From an uncultured Anaerolineae bacterium (GTDB lineage: Bacteria > Chloroflexota > Anaerolineae > J036 > Brachytrichaceae), in the NCBI GenBank assembly GCA_938034415.1, contig CALHLE010000039.1, forward strand, positions 1 through 58,372: 58,372 nt of DNA, in the 5' to 3' direction. Made by a program: the position numbers and the translations under genes. Position 1 is the stretch's first letter; each line of letters starts with the position of its first letter. The notes beneath the pieces are model-generated. The model was given only the letters and a program-made list of their open reading frames with translations, searched no databases and was not told where the DNA came from. Shown piece by piece: positions 1-9,114 of this stretch.

Positions 1-1
1 G

Positions 2-988
2 CGCGAGCTGTTCGAGTTGCATACGGTTGGTAGCTACAGCTACGTGCCCGGGCCGGGCTATGGCGTGCGTCCCAACTACACCGAGGACGACGTCCACAAC
101 GCAGCCCGCATCCTCAGCGGATGGACGAACGTGCGGTCCTCAGATGAGGTGTTCTACTTCAATGAAACCCGCCAATGGCCCAAGCATGACTGGACTGAGA
201 AGCAGCTCTGGCTCGGCAACGACGACTTTTACTACTTTCCGCACGGCGGCATCGAGCAGGGCGAGCAATTGCTGGATATCCTGGCCGAGCATCCCAGCAC
301 AGCCTACTTCATCTCGTTCAAGCTGTGCCGGCGTTTTATCAGCGATAGGCCTCAACAGTTCTGCCCCAATGCAGTCGAGGCCGGCGCACAGGCGTTCCTC
401 ACCTCGCATGGCGACATCCGCCAAACCGTGCGCGCGATCCTGCTGCACTCCGAGTTCGCGCAGAGCTGGGGGCAGAAGGTCAAGCGCCCGTTCGAGTGGA
501 TCGTCTCCACCATGCGGGCGATGGGCTTGAGCGAAGTGGTCGATCTATTGCCTGACAACTGGAGCACGAACGGCCCACGCGACTTTCAACGCCACATCGG
601 CTTACTGGGCCAGGTGCTGTTCGAGCTGAGCGCCCCAACGGGCTACCCGGACGTCGCCATCGCCTGGTGGAACGCCAACCAGGTCTTTGGCCGCTGGACG
701 CTGGCCAACATGCTGGTCGCGCGCTTCTTTGGCGAGCAGACCAACACGACGAGCGCGCCGAGCAACGCTGCGCTGCAAAGCGCGCTGGGGCTGCCCAGGA
801 CGGCGACCGAGGTGGTGGACATGCTGATCGAACGCTTCATCGGGCGCGCCATTCACACGGACGACCGGACGGCGCTCATCAACTATCTGGGCAACGGCGA
901 CTCCAACGCCACGATCAACAGCGACTCGCCGCGCCTGCGCCCGCTGATCGGCGTGGTGGCTGCTTCGCCCTACGCGCAATGGCGATGA
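2..988 (+). CDS. DUF1800 family protein, C-terminal part (5' truncated by window)
   Basis: The reading frame is open from base 2; the first in-frame TTG (17) is not a real start, because the residues before it (RELFEL) already belong to the family motif. The segment RELFELHTVG, followed by NYTEDDVHNAARILSGW, matches the hallmark of DUF1800 proteins (ARELLELHTLG...YTxxDVxxAARxLTGW). The rest, with KRPFEWIVSTMRAMG and an APTGYPDVAIAWWNAN segment, also fits the family C-terminal half. DUF1800 proteins are often exported and paired with DUF1501 proteins; their biochemical role is not established. About 328 residues are visible and the N-terminal portion lies outside the window. No DUF1501 partner is visible downstream; the next gene is a secreted PPC protein on the same strand, about 100 bp away. 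Family call firm, function unknown. Confidence 0.85.
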   Translation, partial: RELFELHTVGSYSYVPGPGYGVRPNYTEDDVHNAARILSGWTNVRSSDEVFYFNETRQWPKHDWTEKQLWLGNDDFYYFPHGGIEQGEQLLDILAEHPSTAYFISFKLCRRFISDRPQQFCPNAVEAGAQAFLTSHGDIRQTVRAILLHSEFAQSWGQKVKRPFEWIVSTMRAMGLSEVVDLLPDNWSTNGPRDFQRHIGLLGQVLFELSAPTGYPDVAIAWWNANQVFGRWTLANMLVARFFGEQTNTTSAPSNAALQSALGLPRTATEVVDMLIERFIGRAIHTDDRTALINYLGNGDSNATINSDSPRLRPLIGVVAASPYAQWR

Positions 989-993
989 TGTGA

Positions 994-1007
994 TATTCCG
1001 TATTCCG
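994..1007. repeat. Two perfect 7-bp direct repeats (TATTCCG)
   Basis: TATTCCG occurs twice back to back between the DUF1800 gene and the next gene. Degenerate 7-bp units may continue to about 1035. Similar 7-bp phased DNA occurs elsewhere in this window (near 14830, 25485, 35000 and 36830). Confidence 0.5.
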
Positions 1008-1089
1008 TGAAACGGCCAAGCGTAGGGCGTTCGTATGCGAGTCGTCGTGAAAGTCTGCGGCGGCCATATAAAATACTCGCCAGCGAGGA

Positions 1090-3111
1090 ATGCCCATGCG
1101 TAGCAGAGTGGTTCTGTTCGCGTTGCTGGCAGCGACAGCGTTTGCTGCTGCGGTTGCCGCTTGGTGGTTAAGCGCTACCCCGGCGCGGGCAAGCGCGCCC
1201 AGCACGTGGAGTCCGCATGCGCCGCGCCTTCAAACCAATATCTTCACCGACACGTACGACGCTATCCAGATCAACGACTTGATCGGCACGGCTACAGTGA
1301 TACAGATTGCGAACTGTTCCATAGCATCCCCCATTCCTAATTTAACCCTGTATCGCGAGGGGATTGGTCAGCCCGCCAGCGATATAGACTACTACCGCTT
1401 TGTTGCTATGGATGCGCAGCGCGTGATCACTACAGTGGTCACCGTCGAGGGAGGGGCTTTCAATGACCTCAGCCTTCTGGTTTATCTCCTCGATGCGACG
1501 GGGAGCAGAGTGCTAGCCGGCGGCACCGTCACGTACGCCCAGCCCATCACGCTGACCACGTACAACTTTTTGGGGTCACAGTATTTCGTTCGCGTCAGGG
1601 CCACCAATCCCTCGGTCTCAAATCCCGAACAGAAGACCTACTCGCTGTTGGTGTGTCAATCCGACTTTACGATTACCCCTACGCCGCTGCCGCCGTCGCC
1701 GACCCCGACGCCGCTGGGCGCTGTGCCGGATGCGTATGAGCCGAATAACTCCCCGCAGCAAGTGACTCAGACCAACGTCAGCTTTATCAATGTTGGCCAG
1801 CAGCTTACCAACTTGAATTTCTACACCTCTGCGTTGGGTTCGGATGGCGGACCGCCGGTCTTCCACGAGGGAGATGTGGACTGGTATTTCTTCTACGGCC
1901 GAGCCGGCTCCACCTATCGTGTGACGACCGCTGTGCAGCCCGGCGTGGACACCGAGCTGTTTATTTATCGCAACGACCAGTTGCCGCCGAACAACCTTTT
2001 CACCAACGTGGGTTTAGTCGCCGCAAACGATGATTACCAGCCGCTGGATCGCGGCTCGCAGGTGATCTTCGTCGCGCCCTACGAAGGGGTGTATTGGATT
2101 AAGCTGTGGAACAAGGATCGTTCGCCCCGAGTAGGCGGACAAATCTATAGCCTGACTGTGGTCGAACTCGCGCCCGGCACGCCCACGCCGACTCCTCCAC
2201 CGACGCCGTTTCCGGCAGGGGCCGACCGCTTTGAATACAACGGCGACTTCGACAGCGCCACGCTCATTGCGCCCGGCGTCAAGTATGACAACCTCAACTT
2301 CGTGCCGTTCCAACCCCCTTCGCCCGACACGGTGGATAACGATTTCTTCCGCATGCCGGTGAAGCAAGGCGTGTATTACACCTGCGAGACGCTCGACCTG
2401 GCCGGCGGCGCGGATACCAACATCATCGTTTATAACCAGGATCGCGTGGGCATCGGCGGCAACGACGACATCTCGCCGGAGAACAAAGCGATTGGTCGGT
2501 TCGAGAGTCGCTTCAGCTGGCTCTCGGGTTACACCGGCTATGCCTATATCCTGGTCGGCGAGGTGAACCCGCCGCGCGCGAACGAGGGCCAAATCCGCAG
2601 CTATTCGCTCATCTGCAACATCGGCATCCCGGCTACGCCGACGCCTACGCCGAATCCCTTCCCGCCTACGGCGACGCCTCCGCCGCTGCCGCCGACGCCG
2701 CCGCCGCCCGAGGCCACGCCAACGCCCTTCCCCACGCCACGGCCGGCGCAGAATTTGGTTGTTCGGCCGGTTGAGCCGAGCCTGTCGCAGCCGATCGTTG
2801 CACCCACGCCCACGCCGCGCGTGCTTTTGATTGACGTGCAGGTGTTCAACGATCTCAATCGCAACGGCCAATTCGACCCAGGCGAGGGCATCCTCGGCGC
2901 GCCGGTGCGCCTATCGGATGAACAAAGTGGCGCGCCGCTCGGTCAGGCGTTCACCGACTCCGACGGTCGCGTGCGCGTCTCAGTGGTGAACGATGGGCCG
3001 GTGCGCGTCAATGTCCCGCTGTTCGGCTTCTCCACGGTTGTGGATCAGCCCTCGGCCACCCTCCGCATCGGCGTCGAGCCGCTGATCGCGCTCCCCGAGC
3101 GCATTCCTTGA
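1090..3111 (+). CDS. Secreted multi-domain protein with PPC-like domains and SdrD-B-like C-terminus
   Basis: The 673-residue product begins with a signal peptide (Arg-rich start, hydrophobic core at residues 7-28, cleavage likely after ATPARA). Three beta-rich pre-peptidase C-terminal (PPC)-like domains follow at about 45-195, 214-370 and 385-520. Each has the pattern D-x-(Y/F)-E-x-N ... D-x-D-(F/W)-(Y/F), as in DAYEPNN and DRFEYNGDFDSA. They are joined by Pro/Thr-rich TPTP linkers; the last linker (about 520-590) is long. The C-terminal 80 residues contain VFNDLNRNGQFDPGEGI, typical of SdrD-B or carboxypeptidase-regulatory-like folds that bind calcium. No protease catalytic domain is present, so this looks like an extracellular display or adhesion protein. 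GAGG at 1084-1087 suits a start at either 1090 or 1096. It runs convergently with the leftward gene ending at 3200. Confidence 0.8.
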   Translation: MPMRSRVVLFALLAATAFAAAVAAWWLSATPARASAPSTWSPHAPRLQTNIFTDTYDAIQINDLIGTATVIQIANCSIASPIPNLTLYREGIGQPASDIDYYRFVAMDAQRVITTVVTVEGGAFNDLSLLVYLLDATGSRVLAGGTVTYAQPITLTTYNFLGSQYFVRVRATNPSVSNPEQKTYSLLVCQSDFTITPTPLPPSPTPTPLGAVPDAYEPNNSPQQVTQTNVSFINVGQQLTNLNFYTSALGSDGGPPVFHEGDVDWYFFYGRAGSTYRVTTAVQPGVDTELFIYRNDQLPPNNLFTNVGLVAANDDYQPLDRGSQVIFVAPYEGVYWIKLWNKDRSPRVGGQIYSLTVVELAPGTPTPTPPPTPFPAGADRFEYNGDFDSATLIAPGVKYDNLNFVPFQPPSPDTVDNDFFRMPVKQGVYYTCETLDLAGGADTNIIVYNQDRVGIGGNDDISPENKAIGRFESRFSWLSGYTGYAYILVGEVNPPRANEGQIRSYSLICNIGIPATPTPTPNPFPPTATPPPLPPTPPPPEATPTPFPTPRPAQNLVVRPVEPSLSQPIVAPTPTPRVLLIDVQVFNDLNRNGQFDPGEGILGAPVRLSDEQSGAPLGQAFTDSDGRVRVSVVNDGPVRVNVPLFGFSTVVDQPSATLRIGVEPLIALPERIP

Positions 3112-3199
3112 CGCCGCCGACGGCTAGATGACCCATGAGCGCGCGTCTCGCAAAGCCGCCTGAGGCGGAAGATGACGCGCTGCCGCTGTCGGGTGTGAT

Positions 3200-3703
3200 T
3201 CATCGCTTCGATGATGAATCCGCCGTCATCTCGCGCGCAATGATCGCGACGGCTGCGGTTAGCCCGATCACAAATGTCGCCAGCGTCAACACGTCGGCGC
3301 GGGTGATCCCCGGCGGCAGGGTGAGCGCAGCGAAAAGCATGGCCGGCGCGGCGACCAGGCCGGTCAGCGCGCCGCCGACCAGCGCGGCGCGCCGCTCCAT
3401 CAACACATAGCCGGCGATCAGCGGCAGCACGACGTAGATCGGCCAGTTCACGCCGTTGACGTAGCCCTGCACGAACTGGCGCGGGGTGAGGAAGAGCGCC
3501 GTCTGCGCCGTTAGCCCGTAGGCCGCAGCGCGCGGATGGCGCCGCGCCAGCCAGAGGAAGAATGGGATGAGCGCGAGGTCGGCCAGGCCGAAAGCGATGC
3601 TGATCGGGTGGCGCAGCGTGAACAGCACGATGAGCAGGAAGCCGGCTGCGACAATCGCCTTGACGATCGCCACCGTGCGGATTCGGCGTTGGATTTCCAT
3701 CAT
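3200..3703 (-). CDS. Small multi-spanning membrane protein coupled to murJ
   Basis: The 167-residue product is mostly hydrophobic, with about five to six predicted membrane segments (residues 11-30, 33-52, 60-75, 85-103, 107-130, 138-155) and a short charged C-terminus ending SSSKR. The start ATG overlaps the murJ stop in an ATGATG arrangement (3700-3703), indicating translational coupling, and there is no separate promoter. The layout resembles the membrane input module of a sensor kinase or diguanylate cyclase, but no output domain follows and the next gene is convergent. I do not recognise the family. A longer upstream reading frame exists but runs through murJ, so the start at 3703 is preferred. 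Confidence 0.65.
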   Translation of the reverse strand: MMEIQRRIRTVAIVKAIVAAGFLLIVLFTLRHPISIAFGLADLALIPFFLWLARRHPRAAAYGLTAQTALFLTPRQFVQGYVNGVNWPIYVVLPLIAGYVLMERRAALVGGALTGLVAAPAMLFAALTLPPGITRADVLTLATFVIGLTAAVAIIAREMTADSSSKR

Positions 3704-5367
3704 CCCATCCCCAATCGTCGGCGCGCGGCGCTGCTGACCGCCACCCATTCCGGGATGCGCAACGCCGATGCGCACAGGGCATACACGGCGCCGCCGGCCA
3801 GCGCTGCGCCGATGGCGACCGACGCTTGCGCCCCCAGCGTCTCCAGCCCGAAGCGCGCCAGCAATGCCGACATGACCAGCCATACTGCGCCGCCCATCAC
3901 CAACGAGGCCAAGCTGACCTTTGCGATCAAGCCGGCCAACCCATAGCCGCTCAGGCCGCCGATCTTGCGCCATAGGAAGAATCCCATCAGCGTCGCGTCC
4001 ACCCCGGTCTTGAGCGAGTTGGCCAGGATCAGGTCGGCCAAAGTGAACGGGCGTATGCCGGCTTGCGACACTTGGGCCAGCCCGCCGATGAGGGCCAGGT
4101 AGAATGTCGTCGAGACCAGCCCGATCAGCGTCGGTGTGCGCGTGTCGCGTCGAGCGTAGAACGCGAAGATCAGCGGCGTGTCTATGGCGGCGAACAGCAA
4201 ACCGGGCGCTGCTGCGCGCAACGCGACGGCCGTGTAGGCCGTGCTCTCTGCCGTGAACGCGCCGTGTTGAAAAAGCAGCGCGATCACCGGCGTCGCCAGC
4301 ACATATAGCCCGACAGTCGCCGGCGCAATTAGCACCCACACCAGCCGCAGCCCTTGCGCGAGCGTCGCCTTGAACGCCTCGCCGTGCGCCGCCGAGAGCG
4401 AAGGCAAGATCGCCGCCGATACGGCGGTGACGATCATGCCCAGCGGGAATTGGATCACCTGAGCGGCATAGCGCATGGTGGATGGCCCTTCGGCGCTGAT
4501 GCGGCCGGCGAAGATAAAACTAGCCTGCACGGCGATCTGCGCCAGCGCCAGCCCGCCGGCCACCGGCAGGAACAGCCGGATGATTTGGGACACGCCGGGC
4601 AAGCGCCAGTTCAACGACAGCTTGATCGGCACGCCGCGCAGGCCGGGGAGCTGAATCAGCACCTGCGCCGCGCTGCCGGCCAGCAGCCCCAGCGCCAGCG
4701 ACGCTACGCCCAGCCGCGACTCGAACAGCGCCATGCACACGATCAGCGTCAGGTTGAAGACCGTGGCCGTGAACGCCGTGAACCCAAACTTGTGCCGGGC
4801 GAAGAGCGCCGCGCTCACGATCCCGCTCAGGTTCAAGAACAGGATCGCGGGGATGGTGACGCGCAGCAGCGAGGCCACAAGTTCGGCGTCCTGGTTTGGG
4901 CCGCCGCCGATGAGGCGCGCGATCGGCGTCGCGCACAGCCACAGGATGGCGATGAGAACCGACAGACCAAGCGTGAACAAGCCGATCAGCGCGCCGAGCA
5001 GCGCGCCAAATTCGCGCCGCCGGGCCGCGTCGTCCTCCTGCGCGGCCAGCCCGCTGAGCGTCGGCACCAGCGCCGAGCTGAGCATGCCGCCTACGAGCAG
5101 ATCGTAGAACTGCGTGGGGATGTTCGCCGCCAGCTCGAAGGCGCTGGCCGCCTGGCCGTTGCCGAAATAGAACGATTTGACCATCTCGCGCGCCAGGCCG
5201 ATCACGCGGCTGCTCAGGTTGCCGAGCGAGGTGATGGCTGCGGCCCAGGCGATCCGACGTTGGACGCCGACAGAATGCATCCGAGGCGCGTGCCCTGTTG
5301 AAGTCGGGTCAGCCGGTAGGGGCGCGAGCGCCGGTGCGGGCAGCGACTCGGTCTCGGTGGCTCGCAT
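3700..5367 (-). CDS. murJ: Lipid II flippase MurJ (MviN family)
   Basis: The product (about 555 residues from the chosen ATG) is a polytopic protein of the MOP/MviN family, with about 14 membrane segments. Diagnostic parts include SLGNLSSRVIGLAREM near the N-terminus, FYDLLVGGMLSSALVPTLS in the second helix pair, and FARHKFGFTAFTATVFNLT and FYARRDTRTP further on. MurJ moves undecaprenyl-linked peptidoglycan precursor (lipid II) to the outer face of the membrane. It is the last gene but one of a leftward run downstream of ruvA, separated from the dcw cluster that makes its substrate. The frame stays open to 5406, but the ATG at 5367 (MRATETES) seems more natural; a start nearer the conserved region at about 5280 is also possible. 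The 3' end overlaps the next gene by four bases. Confidence 0.92.
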   Translation of the reverse strand: MRATETESLPAPALAPLPADPTSTGHAPRMHSVGVQRRIAWAAAITSLGNLSSRVIGLAREMVKSFYFGNGQAASAFELAANIPTQFYDLLVGGMLSSALVPTLSGLAAQEDDAARRREFGALLGALIGLFTLGLSVLIAILWLCATPIARLIGGGPNQDAELVASLLRVTIPAILFLNLSGIVSAALFARHKFGFTAFTATVFNLTLIVCMALFESRLGVASLALGLLAGSAAQVLIQLPGLRGVPIKLSLNWRLPGVSQIIRLFLPVAGGLALAQIAVQASFIFAGRISAEGPSTMRYAAQVIQFPLGMIVTAVSAAILPSLSAAHGEAFKATLAQGLRLVWVLIAPATVGLYVLATPVIALLFQHGAFTAESTAYTAVALRAAAPGLLFAAIDTPLIFAFYARRDTRTPTLIGLVSTTFYLALIGGLAQVSQAGIRPFTLADLILANSLKTGVDATLMGFFLWRKIGGLSGYGLAGLIAKVSLASLVMGGAVWLVMSALLARFGLETLGAQASVAIGAALAGGAVYALCASALRIPEWVAVSSAARRRLGMG

Positions 5368-5438
5368 GATGCCGGATTCTACGCCCTGAGAGCGCCGGAG
5401 GGGCACGCACGATGCTTGGCTGCGTCTGTTGCGAAGCG

Positions 5439-5467
5439 GTGCCGCCCCCGCGCTCGCGGGGCGGCAC
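5439..5467. terminator. GC-rich hairpin between ruvA and murJ
   Basis: A 10-bp perfect inverted repeat (GTGCCGCCCC / GGGGCGGCAC) with a 9-base loop lies in the gap between ruvA and murJ. It has no T-run, so it could be a weak terminator, an attenuator or an mRNA-stability element dividing the leftward operon. Confidence 0.4.
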
Positions 5468-5480
5468 GCGGCGCAATGCG

Positions 5481-6056
5481 TCAGCCGAAGTAAGCCAGCG
5501 CGCGGCGGATCTTCTCCTCGAGGTCGAGTGGCACGTCGTGCGGCAGCGACGCCAGCGCCTGTTGCGCCTCGGCCACGCTATAGCCGAGCGCCGTCAACGC
5601 CGCGATCACCTCGGCATCCACGGCCGAGAGCGGGGCGCTAGCCGGCAGCGCGTCCAATCCGCCCAGCTTGCCGCGAAGCGCGAAGATGATCTTCTCCGCC
5701 GTTTTCTTGCCCACGCCGGGCGCGCGGGCGAGCGTCTCGACTTGCTGGTTAGCGATGGCCTGACGCAGCGCATCCGGCGGGAGCTTCGACAGCAGCGCCA
5801 GCGCCGTGCGCGCGCCGACGCCCTGCACACCGAGCAGCAGCGAGAACCATTCGACCTCCTCCTCGCCGGCAAAGCCGTAGAGCGCCAGCTCGTCCTCGCG
5901 GACGATGAGATGCGTGTGCAGGTCGCAGGGCCGTCCAAGGGTAAGCCCATCGAGCGCGGCCTGCGAGCACAGCACGCGAAAGCCCACCCCTTGCACATCC
6001 ACAATGGCCATCGGGGGCTTGAGGCTGAGCACAACGCCGCGAATTCTGGAAATCAC
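5481..6056 (-). CDS. ruvA: Holliday junction DNA helicase subunit RuvA
   Basis: The 191-residue product has normal family length. The N-terminal OB-fold begins MISRIRGVV and has the expected VDVQGVGFRV. The middle carries two helix-hairpin-helix motifs (LLGVQGVGARTALALL and LARAPGVGKKTAEKII) that grip junction DNA. The C-terminal third (AEVIAALTALGYSVAEAQQAL) is the mobile domain that contacts RuvB. RuvA tetramers recognise Holliday junctions and load the RuvB motor for branch migration. It lies directly downstream of ruvC, so resolvase and junction-recognition subunits are co-transcribed; ruvB is not in this window. Confidence 0.96.
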   Translation of the reverse strand: MISRIRGVVLSLKPPMAIVDVQGVGFRVLCSQAALDGLTLGRPCDLHTHLIVREDELALYGFAGEEEVEWFSLLLGVQGVGARTALALLSKLPPDALRQAIANQQVETLARAPGVGKKTAEKIIFALRGKLGGLDALPASAPLSAVDAEVIAALTALGYSVAEAQQALASLPHDVPLDLEEKIRRALAYFG

Positions 6057-6102
6057 CGTGTGGAGCAGGGCGGTCTGGATGAGCAGATGATGCCGCGCGA
6101 AA

Positions 6103-6594
6103 TCAGGCGTTCAGTTTGACCCACCGGCGGCTTTGCAGATGGGTGACGGCGATGGCGAGTGCGTCGGCTGCGTCGTCGGGCTTGGGAATGGCCGGCAGAC
6201 CGAGCAACAGCCGCACCATCTCCTGCATCTGGCGTTTGTCGGCCTGGCCATAGCCGGAGATGGCTTGCTTGACCTGCAGGGGGGTGTATTCGTGCACCTC
6301 GATCTGCGCGTTGCACAGCGTGAGCAACACCACGCCGCGCGCCTGGCCGACGATCATCGCCGTCTTGGCGTTGGTGGCGAAGAAGAGTTCTTCGACGGCG
6401 GCTTCGTTAGGCTGCCAGGCCGCGAGCAGCGCGTGGAGCTGCTGCTGCAACATCTGTAGCCGGCGCGGCAGCGTTTCGCCTTTGGGCGTCTCGATGACGC
6501 CGTGCGCCAGCGCGATCGGCCGGCCATCCGCTCCCTCGCGCACGATGCCGTAACCGGTCGTCGCGATCCCGGGGTCTATGCCGATGGCGATCAC
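6103..6594 (-). CDS. ruvC: Crossover junction endodeoxyribonuclease RuvC
   Basis: The 163-residue product has the RNase H-like resolvase fold. The first catalytic Asp sits in IGIDPGIATTGYGIV (residue 7), the acidic residue of VEELFFATNAKTA follows at about 67, and the C-terminal pair is in DAADALAIAVTH. RuvC cuts Holliday junctions symmetrically after RuvAB branch migration. Its start lies three bases after the yebC stop and it precedes ruvA, the common yebC-ruvC-ruvA order. Length and motifs are complete. Confidence 0.96.
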   Translation of the reverse strand: MIAIGIDPGIATTGYGIVREGADGRPIALAHGVIETPKGETLPRRLQMLQQQLHALLAAWQPNEAAVEELFFATNAKTAMIVGQARGVVLLTLCNAQIEVHEYTPLQVKQAISGYGQADKRQMQEMVRLLLGLPAIPKPDDAADALAIAVTHLQSRRWVKLNA

Positions 6595-6597
6595 CGG

Positions 6598-7338
6598 TCA
6601 CGTCGCGACTTCAGCGGGGATCAGCAGGTTGTGATACACCTGTTGTACGTCGCCCATCTCCTCCAGCGCGTCAATGACGTGGAGGACCTGCTCCGCCTTG
6701 TCGCGCTCCAGCTCCATGTAGTTGTTCGGCACCAGGGCGATCTCGGCGCTGGCCAGCTCATAACCCTGCTTGACGAGCGCCTCGCGCACGTCGCGGAAGC
6801 TCTCCACCGAGGTGGTGATCTCGATGGCTTCGTCGCCGATGTCAATGTCGTCGGCGCCGGCCTCGAGCGCGGTTTCAAACACTGCGTCTGGGTTCACCCC
6901 ATCCTTGCGCTCGATCACAATCACCCCTTTGCGTTGAAACTGCCAGGACACGGCAGCGCCTTCGAGTTGGCCGCCGGCGCGCGTGAGGATTCTGCGCAAT
7001 TCAGCCACGGTGCGGTTGCGGTTGTCCGTCAGCACTTGGATCATGGCCGGCACCTTGTGCGGCAGGTAGCCCTCGTAGATGATCTCTTCCAGCGCTTCCG
7101 CTTCGCCGCCCTGGCCGGTGCCGCGGGCGATCGCGCGTTCGATGTTCTCCTTCGGCATGTTCGCGGCGCGCGCCTTGTCTATCGCCAGGCGCAGGCGGAA
7201 GTTGGCGTCGGGGTTGCCGCCGCCTTCACGCGCCGCAATCGCAATTTCGCGGGCGAGCCGCGTGAACAGCGCGCCGCGCTTGGCGTCGTTGGCGCTCTTG
7301 GCGCGCTTGATCGTTGCCCATTTGCTATGGCCTGACAT
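6598..7338 (-). CDS. yebC: YebC/PmpR family protein (TACO1-like)
   Basis: From the ATG at 7338 the product is 246 residues and opens with the family signature MSGHSKWATIKRAKSANDAKR. That start is preferred over the upstream in-frame one (7374) because the signature begins there and GAGGTAAGAG stands just upstream. The conserved GGNPDANFRLRLAIDKARAANMPKENIERAI follows, then the domains ending in PNNYMELERDKAEQVLHVIDALEEMGDVQQVYHNL. Family members act as transcriptional regulators in some bacteria and as translation factors that relieve stalling at proline runs in others; which role applies here is not shown. It heads a tight yebC-ruvC-ruvA group. Confidence 0.95.
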   Translation of the reverse strand: MSGHSKWATIKRAKSANDAKRGALFTRLAREIAIAAREGGGNPDANFRLRLAIDKARAANMPKENIERAIARGTGQGGEAEALEEIIYEGYLPHKVPAMIQVLTDNRNRTVAELRRILTRAGGQLEGAAVSWQFQRKGVIVIERKDGVNPDAVFETALEAGADDIDIGDEAIEITTSVESFRDVREALVKQGYELASAEIALVPNNYMELERDKAEQVLHVIDALEEMGDVQQVYHNLLIPAEVAT

Positions 7339-7420
7339 CGCTCTTACCTCATTCCTGACATGCGCATTGCCCAACCGAGTGCGTTGAGCTGGTTCAATTC
7401 TACCTATTCTTCTTCTTTAC

Positions 7421-8968
7421 CTACTTCGCATACTCGATCGCCCGCATCTCGCGCACCACGGTGACCTTGATTTGGCCAGGATACTCCATCGTCTCCTCGA
7501 TGCGCTTGGCGATGTCGCGGCTGAGCTGGATGCACGTCAGGTCGTCCACCGCTTCTGGCTTGACGATGACGCGCAGCTCGCGGCCGGCCTGCACCGCGTA
7601 GGCTTCGCTCACGCCCTTGAACGACTTGGCGGTCTCCTCGAGCTGGCGCACGCGCTTGACGTAGGTCTCCAATGTCTCGCGACGCGCGCCGGGCCGTGAA
7701 CCGCTGATCGCGTCGGCGATCTCGACGATCACCGCTTCCAGCGTCTCCTGCGGCACGTCGTGGTGGTGCGACTCGACGCAGTGGATCACCTTTGGATTGA
7801 TGTTGAACCGGCGCAGCAAGTCCACGCCGAGCTGCACGTGTGTGCCTTCGCTCTCTCGGTCCAGTGCCTTGCCGATGTCGTGCAGCAGGCCGCCCATCTT
7901 GCACACCTTCACGTCGGCTTTCAGCTCGGATGCCAGCAGGCCGGCCAGCTTGGCCGTCTCGACCGAATGGTAGAGCTGGTTCTGGCCGTAGCTCGTGCGA
8001 TACTTCAGCCGGCCGAGCGTCTTGACGATCTCGGTGGGCAGGCCGGGCACGCCGGCCTCGACCGTGGCGCGTTCGCCTTCCTCGGCCATGATGCGCTCCA
8101 CGTCTCGCCGAGCGTCTTCGAGCGCCTTCTCGATGCGTGTGGGGTGGATGCGCCCATCGCGCACCAGCGACTCCAACGCGCGCCGGGCGATCTCGCGGCG
8201 CACCGGGTCGAAGCAGGAAATCGTCACTGTCTCCGGCGTGTCGTCCACGATTACGTCCACGCCGGCGGCTTGCTCGAAGGCCTGCACGTTGCGGCCATTG
8301 CGGCCGATGATGCGCCCTTTGGCTTCCTCGCTGGGCAGCTCGATGGTGGCGACGGCGCGCTCGGCCACAACGTCGGTCGCGACGCGCTGCATCGTCTCAA
8401 TCACCAGCTTGCGGGCGCGCTGCTCGGCCGTCTCGCGCGCTTGCGCCTCGACCTCGCGGATCACCCGCGCCATGTCGTTGCGCGCCGTCTCGCGCACGGC
8501 GGCCAGCAATTCGTTGCGCGCGTCCTCGCGCGTCATGCCGGCCACTTCCTCCAGCTTTGCTTCCAGCGCGGCCAACCGTTCCTTTTGCAGGCGTTCCAGC
8601 TCTGCTTCGCGCTTATCCAGCAACGACTGGCGCTGATTCAGCTTCTTCTCGCGCTGCTCGATGCGATCGCGCTGGCTATCCAGCTCTTCGCGGCGTTTCT
8701 TCAGCCGGTCGTCTTCGCGCTGCAGCTCCAGCCGCTTCTCTTTGATCTCCCGATCCGCCTCGTCGCGAATCTTGATGACTTCATCCTTGGCTTCGACCAG
8801 CATCTGGCGCGCCTTGGCTTGCGCCTCGCTCAGCGTCTTCTCCGCCTCGGCGCGCAGCACGCTTCCTTCATCCTTTGCCTGCTGGCGGCCGACGCGATAG
8901 GCCAGCCACCCAACCACCGCCGCGGCGATCACTCCAATGACGGCTTCGATCACGATAAATGCTTCCAT
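7421..8968 (-). CDS. rny: Ribonuclease Y
   Basis: The 515-residue product has the full RNase Y layout: an N-terminal membrane anchor (residues 4-22), a long charged coiled coil (about 30-200), a KH RNA-binding domain with GRIIGRNGRN (218-227), and an HD phosphohydrolase domain with LLHDIGKALD (HD at 363-364) and a downstream ESHHHDVPQ. RNase Y is a membrane-bound endoribonuclease that starts mRNA decay in bacteria lacking RNase E. It lies between recX and yebC on the same strand, with 146 bp to recX and about 80 bp to yebC. Confidence 0.96.
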   Translation of the reverse strand: MEAFIVIEAVIGVIAAAVVGWLAYRVGRQQAKDEGSVLRAEAEKTLSEAQAKARQMLVEAKDEVIKIRDEADREIKEKRLELQREDDRLKKRREELDSQRDRIEQREKKLNQRQSLLDKREAELERLQKERLAALEAKLEEVAGMTREDARNELLAAVRETARNDMARVIREVEAQARETAEQRARKLVIETMQRVATDVVAERAVATIELPSEEAKGRIIGRNGRNVQAFEQAAGVDVIVDDTPETVTISCFDPVRREIARRALESLVRDGRIHPTRIEKALEDARRDVERIMAEEGERATVEAGVPGLPTEIVKTLGRLKYRTSYGQNQLYHSVETAKLAGLLASELKADVKVCKMGGLLHDIGKALDRESEGTHVQLGVDLLRRFNINPKVIHCVESHHHDVPQETLEAVIVEIADAISGSRPGARRETLETYVKRVRQLEETAKSFKGVSEAYAVQAGRELRVIVKPEAVDDLTCIQLSRDIAKRIEETMEYPGQIKVTVVREMRAIEYAK

Positions 8969-9114
8969 GTGTCCTCTCGTTGCGAATCGAGCCGTCGGAC
9001 AAAGGCGTTGATAGTTCTTTCAGCGTATGTGCGTCAATTCGTGCGTCACGTCCATAAAGCTCTCGTGCTCGAATCGTCCGATCAACGCGAATCTAGCGCA
9101 GACGACTTCAACGA

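Noticed and set aside
1660-2830. ACGCCGACGCC-type repeats in the PPC protein gene
   Set aside because: These encode ordinary Thr-Pro linkers between domains; the repetition follows from codon choice.
3704-4339. Upstream extension of the small membrane protein frame (379 codons in total)
   Set aside because: The added part is read out of frame through murJ and is Arg/His-rich noise; the ATG overlapping the murJ stop gives a clean membrane protein.
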